From Methylorubrum thiocyanatum (lineage in GTDB: Bacteria > Pseudomonadota > Alphaproteobacteria > Rhizobiales > Beijerinckiaceae): 64,000 nucleotides of DNA. Position numbers and translations under genes: made by a program. The notes beneath the pieces were generated by a model. It did no database searches, was not told the origin of the DNA, and saw nothing but the letters and a program-made list of their open reading frames with translations. Positions 54,224 to 62,754 of this stretch are shown here, piece by piece; the first letter of the stretch is position 1, and every line of letters starts with the position of its first letter. The DNA is taken from NCBI GenBank assembly GCA_014138645.1, contig JACJIB010000009.1, positions 124,001 to 188,000 on the forward strand, written 5' to 3'.

Positions 54224-55453
54224 TCAGAACACCGTCAGCTCGGGAATCGCCACGGCGAAGCGCCCACCCCATTCGCGGATCGCCGCCATCTCGCCGGCGA
54301 TCTCGTCCTTGAGGTTCCAGGGCAGGATCAGCACCGTGTCGGGCCGCATCGCGAGAAGGTCTTCGGGCGAGACCACGGGGATGCGGCTGCCGGGCAGCCA
54401 CGTGCCCTGCTTGTGCGGCGAGCGGTCGGCCACCGCCCGGATCAACTCCGGGCCGATGCCGCAATAGTTGAGGAAGGTGTTGCCTTTGGCCGCCGCGCCG
54501 TAGGCGCAGACCGTGCGGCCCGCCGCCCGCTCCTCGATCAGGAAGCGCAAGACCGCGCATTTGATGTCGGCCACTGCCTGCCCGAAGCCGTCGTAGCCGG
54601 AGGGATCGAACAGGTTCGCGCCCCATTCACTGAGCACCACGCGCTCCAGCGCCGGGGTCGGCCGGTGCGCGGCCCCGTCGTGGCAGGCGAAGACGCGTAG
54701 CGAGCCGCCATGGGTCGGCCATTCCTCGACATCGAACACCCGAAGGCCCTGGCGGCGCAGGATGCCGATCACCACGCCGAGCGAGAGGTAGGAGAAGTGC
54801 TCGTGGTAGATCGTGTCGAACTGCCGGCTCTCGATCATCCGCAGAAGGTGCGGGAACTCGAAGGTCGCCACCCCCTCCGGCTTCAGGATCTCGGCGAAGC
54901 CCGCCGTGAAGTCGAGGATGTCGGGCACGTGGGCGAGGACGTTGTTGGCCGCCGTGAGATCGGCCTTGTGGCCCGCTGCGGCGAGCCGCCGGGCGGTGTC
55001 GCGGCCGAAGAAGGCGACCTCGGTCGGCACGCCGCGCTCCACCGCCACGCGGGCGACGTTGGCCGCCGGCTCGACTCCGAGCACCGGCACGCCGCGCCTG
55101 ACGAAGTATTGCAGCAGGTAGCCGTCGTTGCTCGCGACCTCCACGACCTTGCTCTCCGGCCCGAGGCCGAAGCGCTCGATCATCGCCGCGACGTAGCGCT
55201 CGGCGTGCCGCAGCCAGCCGGCGGAGAAGCCGGAGAAGTAGGCGTAATCGGAGAAGATCGCCTCGGGGCTCTCGAAGGCTTCGAGCTGCACCAGCCAGCA
55301 GGCGTCGCAGACATAGGCGTGGAGCGGATGGAACACCTCGCCCCGGTGGCGCCGCTCCGGCGTGACGTAGGAATTGGCCAGCGGCGACAGGCCGAGATCG
55401 CAGAAGGTCCGGGTCAGGGCGGCGCCGCAGGCACGGCAGGTCGGGGCGGTCAC
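54224..55453 (-). CDS. sugar C-methyltransferase (TcaB9/NovU-like)
   Basis: A 409-residue SAM-dependent methyltransferase. The N-terminal zinc site has Cys6, Cys9, Cys49 and Cys52 (CRAC, CDAC). The SAM motif is KVVEVASNDGYLLQYF (residues 102-117). The catalytic YHEHFSY (Tyr216, Glu218, His219) matches the residues I recall as active in the TcaB9 3'-C-methyltransferase. A C-terminal Rossmann-like third domain follows (VCAYGAAAKGNTFLNY). It likely adds a methyl group to C3 of CDP-4-keto-6-deoxyglucose. GTG start overlaps the rfbG stop (GTGA). Confidence 0.8.
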   Translation of the reverse strand: MTAPTCRACGAALTRTFCDLGLSPLANSYVTPERRHRGEVFHPLHAYVCDACWLVQLEAFESPEAIFSDYAYFSGFSAGWLRHAERYVAAMIERFGLGPESKVVEVASNDGYLLQYFVRRGVPVLGVEPAANVARVAVERGVPTEVAFFGRDTARRLAAAGHKADLTAANNVLAHVPDILDFTAGFAEILKPEGVATFEFPHLLRMIESRQFDTIYHEHFSYLSLGVVIGILRRQGLRVFDVEEWPTHGGSLRVFACHDGAAHRPTPALERVVLSEWGANLFDPSGYDGFGQAVADIKCAVLRFLIEERAAGRTVCAYGAAAKGNTFLNYCGIGPELIRAVADRSPHKQGTWLPGSRIPVVSPEDLLAMRPDTVLILPWNLKDEIAGEMAAIREWGGRFAVAIPELTVF

Positions 55454-56568
55454 GCTTGAACTCCGGTTCGGGCTCCGGCTCTCGCTCCAGGCTGGCCCAG
55501 CGCCTCGTAGCGCGCGATCTCGGCCTCGGCCAGGGCGCGCGGGTCGGCGCCTTCGGCGGCGGCGCGGTACCACGCGGCGGTCCAGTCGAGGGTCGTGTCG
55601 AGGGTGAGCCGGCGGTCCCAGCCGAGCCGGGCGCGGGCCTTCGAGGCATCGACCTTGAGATAGGTCGCCTCGTGCGGATGGGTCTGCTGCGACAGGTGCC
55701 AGCCGGCGCCGTCGCCCCAGCCGCGGGCCAGCCGCTCGACGAGACTCGAGACCGGCCGGCAATCCTCGTCCGCCGGCCCGAAATTCCAGCCCTCCGCGAA
55801 GCCGTCGCCGTCCGCGCCCGCGAGGCATTCGGCGAGCCGGAGGTAGCCGGCCAGCGGCTCCAGCACGTGCTGCCAGGGGCGGATCGCGTGCGGCGCGCGG
55901 ATTTCGACCGAAGCGCCCGTGCCGAACGCCCGCACGATGTCGGGGATCAGCCGGTCGAGGGACCAGTCGCCGCCGCCGATGACGTTGCCCGCCCGCGCGC
56001 TGGCGATCCGCGCCGGGTGGCCGCCCGGGCCGAAGAACGAGGCCCGGTAGGCGCTCGTGACCAGTTCGGCGCAGCCCTTCGAGGCGCTGTAGGGGTCGCG
56101 CCCGCCCATCGCCTCGGTCTCGCGGTAGGCGTAGGGCCATTCGCGGTTCTCGTAGGCCTTGTCGCTCGTCACCACCACGACGGCTTGCACCCCCGGCGCC
56201 GCCCGCACCGCCTCGAGCAGGTGGACGGTGCCCATGGTGTTGACCGCGAACGTTCCGACCGGGTCGGCGTAGGAGGGCCGTACCAGGGCTTGCGCGGCCA
56301 TGTGGATCACGATCTCGGGCTCGGCCTCGCTCATGGTCGCCGTGAGCGCGGAGAGGTCGCGGATGTCGCCGATGCGCGAGCGCTCGGACGGAAAGCCGAT
56401 CGCGCTGAACAGGTTCGGCTGCGTCTCCGGCGGCAGGGCGAAGCCGGTGACGCGGGCGCCGAGCCGGGCGAGCCACAGGCTCAGCCACGCCCCCTTGAAG
56501 CCGGTATGTCCGGTCAGCAGCACGCGCCGGCCCGCCCAGAAGGCGGGATCGGGGTTGAGCGCAGCCAT
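55450..56568 (-). CDS. rfbG: CDP-glucose 4,6-dehydratase
   Basis: A 372-residue SDR that converts CDP-D-glucose to CDP-4-keto-6-deoxy-D-glucose. The cofactor motif is LLTGHTGFKGAWLSLWL; catalytic YSASKG (Tyr-Lys). DKAYENREWPYAYRETEAMGGRDPYS is a strong RfbG block. AGNVIGGGDWSLDRLIPDI is typical of CDP-type dehydratases. The ATG overlaps the rfbF stop by one base. Confidence 0.93.
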   Translation of the reverse strand: MAALNPDPAFWAGRRVLLTGHTGFKGAWLSLWLARLGARVTGFALPPETQPNLFSAIGFPSERSRIGDIRDLSALTATMSEAEPEIVIHMAAQALVRPSYADPVGTFAVNTMGTVHLLEAVRAAPGVQAVVVVTSDKAYENREWPYAYRETEAMGGRDPYSASKGCAELVTSAYRASFFGPGGHPARIASARAGNVIGGGDWSLDRLIPDIVRAFGTGASVEIRAPHAIRPWQHVLEPLAGYLRLAECLAGADGDGFAEGWNFGPADEDCRPVSSLVERLARGWGDGAGWHLSQQTHPHEATYLKVDASKARARLGWDRRLTLDTTLDWTAAWYRAAAEGADPRALAEAEIARYEALGQPGARAGARTGVQA

Positions 56569-57335
56569 CACCACACCTTCCAGGGCGCGTGCCCCCTGGC
56601 CCACAGCTCTTCGAGGTGCTTCTTGTCGCGCAGGGTGTCCATCGCCTGCCAGAAGCCGGTGTGATGGTAGGCGTGGAGTTGTCCGTCGCGGGCGAGGCTC
56701 TCCAGGGGCTCGCTCTCCCACACGGTGGCGTCGCCTTCGATCCGGTCGAGCACACGCGGCGAGAGCACGAAGAAGCCGCCATTGATGGTGGCCCCGTCGC
56801 CCGCCGGCTTTTCGCGGAAACTGCGGACCGCGTCGCCCGCGAGGTCGAGCGCGCCGAAGCGGCCGGGCGGCACCACCGCCGTCAGGGTGGCCAGCCGTCC
56901 GTGCGCCCGGTGGAAGGCGGCCAGGGCGGTCAGGTCGATATCGGCGACGCCGTCGCCGTAAGTCATGAAGAAGTCGTCCTCGCCGAGATAGTCGCGCACC
57001 CGCTTGAGCCGCCCGCCGGTCATGGTGGCATCGCCGGTCTCGATCAGCGAGACCTTCCAGTCCTCGGCTGCCGAGCGGTGGAACTGCACGTCGCCCCGGC
57101 CGAGGTCGAGCGTCACATCGCTCAGGTGGAGCCGGTAATTGAGAAAGAACTCCTTGATGACGTAGCCCTTGTAGCCGAGGCAGATCACGAACTCGGTCAC
57201 GCCGTGGGCGGCGAAGATCTGCATGATGTGCCACAGGATCGGCCGTCCGCCGATCTCCAGCATCGGCTTGGGGCGCACCACGGTCTCCTCCGAGAGCCGC
57301 GTGCCGAGGCCGCCGGCAAGGATCACGGCCTTCAC
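56568..57335 (-). CDS. rfbF: glucose-1-phosphate cytidylyltransferase
   Basis: A 255-residue enzyme that makes CDP-glucose from glucose-1-phosphate and CTP. The nucleotidyltransferase motif is LAGGLGTRLSEETVVRPKPM. YKGYVIKEFFLNY and LTAVVPPGRFGALDL are RfbF features. GFWQAMDTLRDKKHLEELW is the C-terminal hallmark. It is the first nucleotide-sugar gene after the glycosyltransferase and starts the sugar-forming part of the operon. Confidence 0.94.
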   Translation of the reverse strand: MKAVILAGGLGTRLSEETVVRPKPMLEIGGRPILWHIMQIFAAHGVTEFVICLGYKGYVIKEFFLNYRLHLSDVTLDLGRGDVQFHRSAAEDWKVSLIETGDATMTGGRLKRVRDYLGEDDFFMTYGDGVADIDLTALAAFHRAHGRLATLTAVVPPGRFGALDLAGDAVRSFREKPAGDGATINGGFFVLSPRVLDRIEGDATVWESEPLESLARDGQLHAYHHTGFWQAMDTLRDKKHLEELWARGHAPWKVW

Positions 57336-57366
57336 GGGTGGTCTCCGGGTCTGTGCGTCGTCGCCA

Positions 57367-59553
57367 TCATCGCCACGCCTCTATCATGCGCCGCGCGGCA
57401 TGCGGAAACCGCTCGGCATCGAGCGCGAAGGCGGGCGGGCGGATGCCGAAGGAATCGGGATAGTACGGGTCGCGGGCGAGCCGCGTGCCCCAGCGCCTGC
57501 GGAAGCGCGCCTGCTCGGCGGGATCGACCGTCGGCACCCGGTTGCGGCTCTCGTAGTGGTGGAGGCATGCCTCCGCGCAGTAGACGGTGCGCAAGCCGCG
57601 CTCGCCGAGCCGCAGGCAGAGGTCGATGTCGTTGTAATTGATGGCGTAGCCCTCGTCGAAGCCCTCGACGGCCTCGAAGTCGGCGCGCCGCACCATCACG
57701 CAGGCGCCGGTCACGGCGAGGTAATTGCGGTTGGCGAGGCTGGAGCCGTGATACCCGGCATCGTCGCCCGGAAAGCCGCGGCGGACATGGTCCGGCAGGC
57801 CTTCGCCGAAGGTCACGCCGGCATGCTGCAGGCTGCCGTCCTCGAACAGGAGTTTCGGACCGACCGCACCGACGCCGGGGATGGCGAGCTGCGCCAGCAT
57901 CGCCTCGATCCAGTCCGGTGTGATGACGCTGATATCGTCGTTGAGGAAGACCAGCACCGCACCGGTGGCGGCGCGCGCGCCGAGGTTCATCTTGGCGGCG
58001 ACGTTGAAGACCGGCCGGTCCCAGGTGATGGTGCGAGCCCCGAACCGCTCGACCGCTTCCCGCGTCTGCGGGCGCAGGTCGCCATTGTCGACCGCCACGA
58101 TCTCGATGGCTTCGTAGCGGCTGGTCGCGCGGATGCTGCCGAGGCAGGCGGCGAGCAGATCGACGCTGCGCCCGCCGATGATGCTGTCGCGCCCGGCGGT
58201 CGGGATCACGATCGAGACGAGCGGGCGGGTCGCGAGCGGGCGCCGCAGGGCGAAATGCCCGGGGCCAAGCACACGGACGACGTCGAGACCGCCGGTGCGC
58301 CGGGCGCGTCCGGCCAGCGCGCGGGCGGCGGCCTCCGGCTCGGGATCCCTGCCGCGGCGATGGCAGAGCACCTGCGCGACGTGCCCGATGCGGTCGCTCC
58401 GCTCCGTCACCCGGAGCGCGAGGTCGTAGTCGAGCGCGCGCCCGTCCTCTCCCTCCGCGGAAAAGCCGCCGACCGCCCGCACCAGAGCGGTGCGGTAGAC
58501 CGCGAGGCCGCCGAGATAGAAGCTGCCTTCCAGCGTTTCCGGCGACCAGTCGGGCTTGAAATACGGCTCGCAGCGCCCGCCGTCCGGGCCGATCCGATCC
58601 TCGTCGGAATAAAGCCCGTCGAGGCCGGGTTCGCGCGTCAGGCGGCGAACGAGCGCGAGGAGCGCGTGGGGTGCGAGCCGCGCATCGGGCTCCATCGTCG
58701 CGAGGTAGGCCCCGCGCGCCTGGGCCAGCGCCGCGTCGAGGGCGTTGCCGCCCGCAGGCGGGGACAGCAGGCGGACGCGGCCGTCCCCGGACGGCAGCGC
58801 CTGCAGCGCGGCCGAGGGATCGGCCACGAGGCACAGCTCCCAATCCGGATAGATCTGCGCCGTCAGGCTCGCCACGGCCTCGGCCAGATGGGCCGGCTCG
58901 GCGCCCTCAGCCGCCATGAGGAGAGAGATCAGCGGACGCTCCGGCAGAGCCGCGACCTGCGCGCGAAGCGTCTCCGCCGGGGGCAGGGCCTTCGTCTCCA
59001 CCGCCTCGATCCAGGCGGCGTAGCTGGCCGGCGGGCGGCGGGTCTGCGCGGCGCGGGTGAGGCGGCGCCAGATCTCCTGCGGCGGTACGCTCCGCACCAG
59101 GCCCGAGGCGCGCCGCAGGAGCCGCAGCGGTCGCCGCTCCTGCGGCGGCAGCCGTTCGATGATGGTGCGGGCCGACAGGACGGCCGCCGCCATCCGGCCG
59201 GCGGGCTCGACCCGCAGCCCGTCGAGGCGGAAGCGCGGGCCGGTCTCCGTCGCCTCCAGACGAAGCGCGCGCGTGCCCGGCGGCAGGCGGATCAGGTCGT
59301 CGGTGCCGTCCTCCCGCGGTGTCAGACGGTAGCGGCGCGGTTCGGCCTCGCCCGCCGCCTCGACCGCGAGCACCGGCTGCACCGCCTCCGGGCGGCAACG
59401 GAGGCGGATGCGCGTGCCCGACAGGGCCGCCACCGCCGCGGCGGGGCCGAGGGCGAAGACCGGATCGGGGCCGGTCGCGCTCCAGGTGCCGTCATCGGCG
59501 ACGCGGCGCAGATCACGCAAGGGGTAGAGGCCGAGCGCCTCGCGACGCGTCAT
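57367..59553 (-). CDS. tandem-GT2 glycosyltransferase
   Basis: A 728-residue protein with two GT2 domains. About 200 N-terminal residues are unassigned. GT2-A (about 204-390) has ISLLMAAEGAEPAHLAEAV, the DxD-like EPDAR and GLYSDEDRIGPDGGRCEPYFKP. GT2-B (about 443-690) has VSIVIPTAGRDS, FLNDDISVITPDW and CLRLGERGLRTVYC. Such proteins add repeated sugars to cell-surface glycans or O-antigen. It has no membrane segment, so it is cytosolic or membrane-associated. It heads the operon 31 bases before rfbF and begins at MTRREALG. Confidence 0.86.
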   Translation of the reverse strand: MTRREALGLYPLRDLRRVADDGTWSATGPDPVFALGPAAAVAALSGTRIRLRCRPEAVQPVLAVEAAGEAEPRRYRLTPREDGTDDLIRLPPGTRALRLEATETGPRFRLDGLRVEPAGRMAAAVLSARTIIERLPPQERRPLRLLRRASGLVRSVPPQEIWRRLTRAAQTRRPPASYAAWIEAVETKALPPAETLRAQVAALPERPLISLLMAAEGAEPAHLAEAVASLTAQIYPDWELCLVADPSAALQALPSGDGRVRLLSPPAGGNALDAALAQARGAYLATMEPDARLAPHALLALVRRLTREPGLDGLYSDEDRIGPDGGRCEPYFKPDWSPETLEGSFYLGGLAVYRTALVRAVGGFSAEGEDGRALDYDLALRVTERSDRIGHVAQVLCHRRGRDPEPEAAARALAGRARRTGGLDVVRVLGPGHFALRRPLATRPLVSIVIPTAGRDSIIGGRSVDLLAACLGSIRATSRYEAIEIVAVDNGDLRPQTREAVERFGARTITWDRPVFNVAAKMNLGARAATGAVLVFLNDDISVITPDWIEAMLAQLAIPGVGAVGPKLLFEDGSLQHAGVTFGEGLPDHVRRGFPGDDAGYHGSSLANRNYLAVTGACVMVRRADFEAVEGFDEGYAINYNDIDLCLRLGERGLRTVYCAEACLHHYESRNRVPTVDPAEQARFRRRWGTRLARDPYYPDSFGIRPPAFALDAERFPHAARRMIEAWR

Positions 59554-59798
59554 CGTAACGGCTCGCCGTCTCGGGTCCGGTGGGAGTTCATGCGCCGCCG
59601 CAATCCACGAAATCGGCCGTTCCGTGAAGCGGTTTCTCGCGAAAGGCGTGCATGGCCGACACTGCGACGGCAAAGCGAAAGGTTTCTGTCATCGAAGTTT
59701 CATCGCGCATCGGCAGATGCTTGCCTTGCGGGCTGCCCGGACGCACGCTGTTCGGGTTGCGTCTCCGAGCCCGCGCGTCCGCGAAGGGAAACCGGATC

Positions 59799-60458
59799 AT
59801 GTCGGCGGCAAACGAAGCGGTCGCCGTGGCGGCACACGGCGAGGCCACCGGTCAGCCGGGCGGCCGCAGCGCGCAGAAGGACCAGAAGGACAAGGCGGGT
59901 AAGACCGTGAAGCGGCTGCGCGCCCCGGCGGCCAAGAGCGTCGGCTGGGCGCTCGTCCAGGCCGCCCGGCTGCACCGCGCCCGGGTCGGCGACCGGCTCG
60001 CCGAGCTCGACTTGTTCGCGGGCCAGGAGCAGGTGGTGCAGGCGCTGGCGGCGGCCGGCAGCATGACCATGGGCGATCTCGCCGCCACCCTGCGGGTGCG
60101 TCCGCCGACCGCCTCGAAGACGATCTCGCGGCTCGCCGCCCTCGGTTTCGTCGAGCGCCGGGCCGAGGCCGGCGACGGCCGCATCGTGCGCGTGCGCCTG
60201 ACCGAGACCGGCCTCGCCAAGGCCGCCGCGATCGAGCGGATCTGGGACGAGGTCGAGGCCGAGCTGCTCGAAGACTTCGACAACAAGGAACGCCGCCGCC
60301 TGCGCAAGCTCCTGCGCCGTGTCGCCCGCAACCTCGCGGAGGCCGCCGGCGTGTCCGGCCACGAGGAAGCCGATTCCGAGATCGACGGCGAGGCCGACGA
60401 CGAGGAGGAGGCCCTGCTGGGACCGGGCGCATCCGACGCGGTGGGGCAATCGTCCTGA
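59799..60458 (+). CDS. MarR-family transcriptional regulator
   Basis: A 219-residue regulator. The MarR winged helix spans about residues 55-155: LAELDLFAGQEQVVQALAAAG, MGDLAATLRVRPPTASKTISRLAALGFVERR and GDGRIVRVRLTETG. A basic N-terminal extension (about 45 residues, with KDQKDKAGKTVKRLR) precedes it. A highly acidic C-tail (EADSEIDGEADDEEE) follows. The ATG at 59799 has an SD (GAAGGGAAA). It diverges from the sugar operon and may regulate it. Confidence 0.83.
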   Translation: MSAANEAVAVAAHGEATGQPGGRSAQKDQKDKAGKTVKRLRAPAAKSVGWALVQAARLHRARVGDRLAELDLFAGQEQVVQALAAAGSMTMGDLAATLRVRPPTASKTISRLAALGFVERRAEAGDGRIVRVRLTETGLAKAAAIERIWDEVEAELLEDFDNKERRRLRKLLRRVARNLAEAAGVSGHEEADSEIDGEADDEEEALLGPGASDAVGQSS

Positions 60459-60539
60459 GACACGGCCGACACTCTTCGCTGCGCATCGCAGAAGCGCATC
60501 TCTGCCGCCTCGCCCGCCACTGATCCGGTGCCTTTCCCG

Positions 60540-60569
60540 TTGACGGTGCTATGGGTATATCCCCATATT
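60540..60569 (+). promoter_or_regulatory. promoter with internal operator for RelE/Xre pair
   Basis: A -35 TTGACG (60540-60545) and a -10 CATATT (60564-60569) are separated by 18 bases. Between them sits a perfect inverted repeat TATGGG-TATATC-CCCATA (60550-60567), which would block RNA polymerase if bound. The natural candidate repressor is the Xre antitoxin of the same operon. Confidence 0.65.
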
Positions 60570-60595
60570 CAGCTGTGTCGTCGGCATTCCTACCT

Positions 60596-60955
60596 TTGAA
60601 AGAATGTTGGTTCGTCGGGTCGAGCCGAAACGATCTGGCGGCATTTCCAGATGAGGTCAGAAGCGCGTTCGGTCACGCGCTTCACGAAGCTCAGTGCGGC
60701 CTGGAGCCGTATACGGCCAAGGCTTTGAAGGGCTTCGGTGGTCGCGGCGTTCTCGAGATCATCGAGAATCACGATAGTGATACCTTTCGGGCTGTTTATA
60801 CGGTGCGCTTCGCCGAGGCGATCTACGTACTTCACTGCTTCCAGAAGAAGTCGAAGAAGGGCATCGCCACGCCGCAACACGAGATCGAGCTGATTCGAAC
60901 TCGATTGCGCGATGCAGAAGCGATGGACCGGATCCGGACCAAGGAAGGACGTTGA
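60596..60955 (+). CDS. RelE/HigB-type (Gp49-like) toxin
   Basis: A toxin of about 119 residues of the RelE/ParE superfamily, phage Gp49-like group. Hallmarks are VGSSRNDLAAFPDEVRSAFGHAL, AKALKGFGGRGVLEIIENHD and YTVRFAEAIYVLHCFQKKSKKG. It would inhibit translation by mRNA cleavage. I prefer the TTG at 60596, because the ATG at 60551 lies inside the promoter. No good SD is visible. The antitoxin gene follows after 4 bases. Confidence 0.78.
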   Translation: MKECWFVGSSRNDLAAFPDEVRSAFGHALHEAQCGLEPYTAKALKGFGGRGVLEIIENHDSDTFRAVYTVRFAEAIYVLHCFQKKSKKGIATPQHEIELIRTRLRDAEAMDRIRTKEGR

Positions 60956-60959
60956 GCCG

Positions 60960-61295
60960 ATGAAGGGCACCGAAGACGCTTACCAGAGCAGCGGAAACAT
61001 CTTCGCGGACGTGGAACTGGCGGACGCCCAGGAACTGCATCTCAAGTCCAGCCTCGTGATCGAGCTGCGGCGGCAGATCGAAGGCCGTCAGCTGACTCAG
61101 ACCGCGGCGGCGAAGATCCTCGGAATGGGGCAGGCCGACTTGTCGAAGCTGCTGCGCGGCGGCTTGCGTGGCACGTCCGTCGAGCGCCTGATGCGGATGC
61201 TGACCGCTTTCGATCAGGATGTGGAGATCACGGTGCGCCCGCATTCCCGGGCGGGCGAGGGCGGACGCATCACAGTCACGCCCGTCCCCGCCTGA
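60960..61295 (+). CDS. Xre/HigA-type antitoxin
   Basis: A 111-residue HTH antitoxin. The helix-turn-helix is RQLTQTAAAKILGMGQADLSKLLRGG (about residues 44-70). It has a typical C-terminal continuation (SVERLMRMLTAFDQDVEITVRP). ATG at 60960 lies 4 bases after the toxin stop. It would neutralise the toxin and repress the operon at the palindrome. Confidence 0.85.
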   Translation: MKGTEDAYQSSGNIFADVELADAQELHLKSSLVIELRRQIEGRQLTQTAAAKILGMGQADLSKLLRGGLRGTSVERLMRMLTAFDQDVEITVRPHSRAGEGGRITVTPVPA

Positions 61296-61299
61296 CGGG

Positions 61300-61626
61300 T
61301 CAGGCCCGGCCCGCCGGCACCATGTCGGCGAGGTCGTGCCGGGCCGGATGGGAGAGGGCGGCGGCCAGCATCGCCTCCAGAACGATGAGGTCGGTTTCCG
61401 GGTCGGGCTCCCAGCCGCAGGTGCAGTGCCCATTGGGTCCGTGGGCGGCGGCGACCTGCCGGTAGAGCGCGCCGACGGTGCGCGCCGCGGCTTCCAGGGC
61501 CGCCATCACGTGCATCGGTTCCCGCTGCAGCGCTTGCCAGAAGGCGAGCGTGAGCGCCCGCTCCAGCGTTCCTTGCGCGTGCCGCTCCGCCGCGTCGGGC
61601 GGGGCCGTGACGAGACCGGCGCTCAT
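61300..61626 (-). CDS. hypothetical protein, paired with next gene
   Basis: A 108-residue cytosolic protein (MSAGLVTAPPDAAERHA...). It contains a CTCGWEPDPETDLIVLEAML segment with two Cys. No family recognised. Its ATG overlaps the stop of the upstream gene (ATGA), so the two are a co-transcribed pair. Confidence 0.6.
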   Translation of the reverse strand: MSAGLVTAPPDAAERHAQGTLERALTLAFWQALQREPMHVMAALEAAARTVGALYRQVAAAHGPNGHCTCGWEPDPETDLIVLEAMLAAALSHPARHDLADMVPAGRA

Positions 61627-61910
61627 GCCTGCACCGTCGCCCGCATCCGCACGCGCGCCTCGACCGGCGCCAGCCGTGGCGGCGTCGCGTCGCCCGGCTC
61701 CAGCCCGACCAGAGCTTCGAGCCCGCTCCGGCTCAGGGCGAGGGAGGAGCCGTCCCACCACGCGGAACGGACGGAGGCGAGCAGCCCGTCGAGGGTCGCG
61801 AGCCAAGCGGCGAGGCCACCCCTCCTGTCGCGCGGCGGGGACAGCGTATCGGCCCGTGCCGACCAGGGGCTGCCGTGAGACACGTTCGGGGAGATGAGAA
61901 TGTGCGCCAT
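61623..61910 (-). CDS. hypothetical protein, paired with preceding gene
   Basis: A 95-residue protein (MAHILISPNVSHGSPWSARAD...). The central part is Trp/Leu-rich (LAAWLATLDGLLASVRSAWW) and the C-terminus is GDATPPRLAPVEARVRMRATV. A longer start in the AT-rich upstream region (61976) is possible. It is coupled to the gene at 61300-61626. Function unknown. Confidence 0.55.
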   Translation of the reverse strand: MAHILISPNVSHGSPWSARADTLSPPRDRRGGLAAWLATLDGLLASVRSAWWDGSSLALSRSGLEALVGLEPGDATPPRLAPVEARVRMRATVQA

Positions 61911-62079
61911 GTCTTCATCATGGCTCCATCGCCCGATATTTCGCAAGCAATCTTCAAAACATTGGAAATACTTCAATCGACCACTGTTTTGAATGATTTC
62001 AACTTCAATTTAGAAGAATTCAAGCGAGTCGGAAAAAGGCGCGGTCGCGTCTCGGCTTGGCCCGGCCGGGCGCGGCCGG
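61911..62079. other. AT-rich island
   Basis: About 169 bases that are visibly AT-rich against a GC-rich background, from 61916 to about 62030. It contains ACTTCAAT twice in direct orientation and a frame with NDFNFNLEEFKRV on the plus strand. It should include the promoter of the minus-strand pair. I see no convincing gene. Confidence 0.45.
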
Positions 62080-62754
62080 TCATCGGATCGGGTGGTCGAA
62101 CGCGGTGTCGGGATAGGGCTCGGCCTTCAGGGTGAAGTGCCACCATTCCTGCGGGTAGGGCACGAACCCGCCGCGAATCATCGCATCGCGCAGGCGGTGA
62201 CGGTTGCGGGCCTGTTCCGGGGTGATGCCCGGAAAATCCGTCGCCGAGGCCGGATCGAACAGGTCGAACGGGGTGCCCATATCGCATTCCGACCCGTCGG
62301 CGTGGCGGACCAGCGTCAGATCCACGGTCGAGCCGCGGGAATGCGACGAGCGCTCGGCGATGTAGCCGAGGCGGAACAGGTCCGCCTTGTCGGTCCGCGG
62401 GTAGTAGGCGGCCTTCATGCGGGTGTCGGCCGCGTCGCGCGCCCAGGCGGCGAAGTCGGCCACCGCCCGGCGCGGGCGGTAGCAGTCGAACACCTTGAGG
62501 CCGAGCCCTTCCGGTGCCAGCGCCGCCTGCACGCGGGCGAGTGCGCGGGCGGCCTGCGGCGTCAGCAGGCAGCGCGGCGCCTCGTAGCCGGCGATGGGCC
62601 GGCCGACGAAGTTGTCGGAACCGGCATAGCGCATGTCGAGGACGAGGCCCGGCACGAGCCGGCCGGCATCGACGAAGGGGGCCGGTTCCGCCGCAGCGGG
62701 CTGAGACGCGGCGAGGGCAAGACCGGTCAGGGCGGCGCGCATCAGGCCCGCCAT
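62080..62754 (-). CDS. ddpX: D-alanyl-D-alanine dipeptidase (VanX/DdpX-like)
   Basis: A 224-residue exported zinc dipeptidase. A signal peptide ends near residue 22 (AASQPAAAEPAP). Zinc ligands His138 (SSHSRGSTVDL), Asp145 and His206 (EWWHF) are all present, with the catalytic Glu203. Arg93 lies in DCYRPRRAV. It would hydrolyse D-Ala-D-Ala in the periplasm, for peptidoglycan recycling rather than resistance. Its ATG overlaps the EamA-like gene end by 13 bases. Confidence 0.86.
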   Translation of the reverse strand: MAGLMRAALTGLALAASQPAAAEPAPFVDAGRLVPGLVLDMRYAGSDNFVGRPIAGYEAPRCLLTPQAARALARVQAALAPEGLGLKVFDCYRPRRAVADFAAWARDAADTRMKAAYYPRTDKADLFRLGYIAERSSHSRGSTVDLTLVRHADGSECDMGTPFDLFDPASATDFPGITPEQARNRHRLRDAMIRGGFVPYPQEWWHFTLKAEPYPDTAFDHPIR

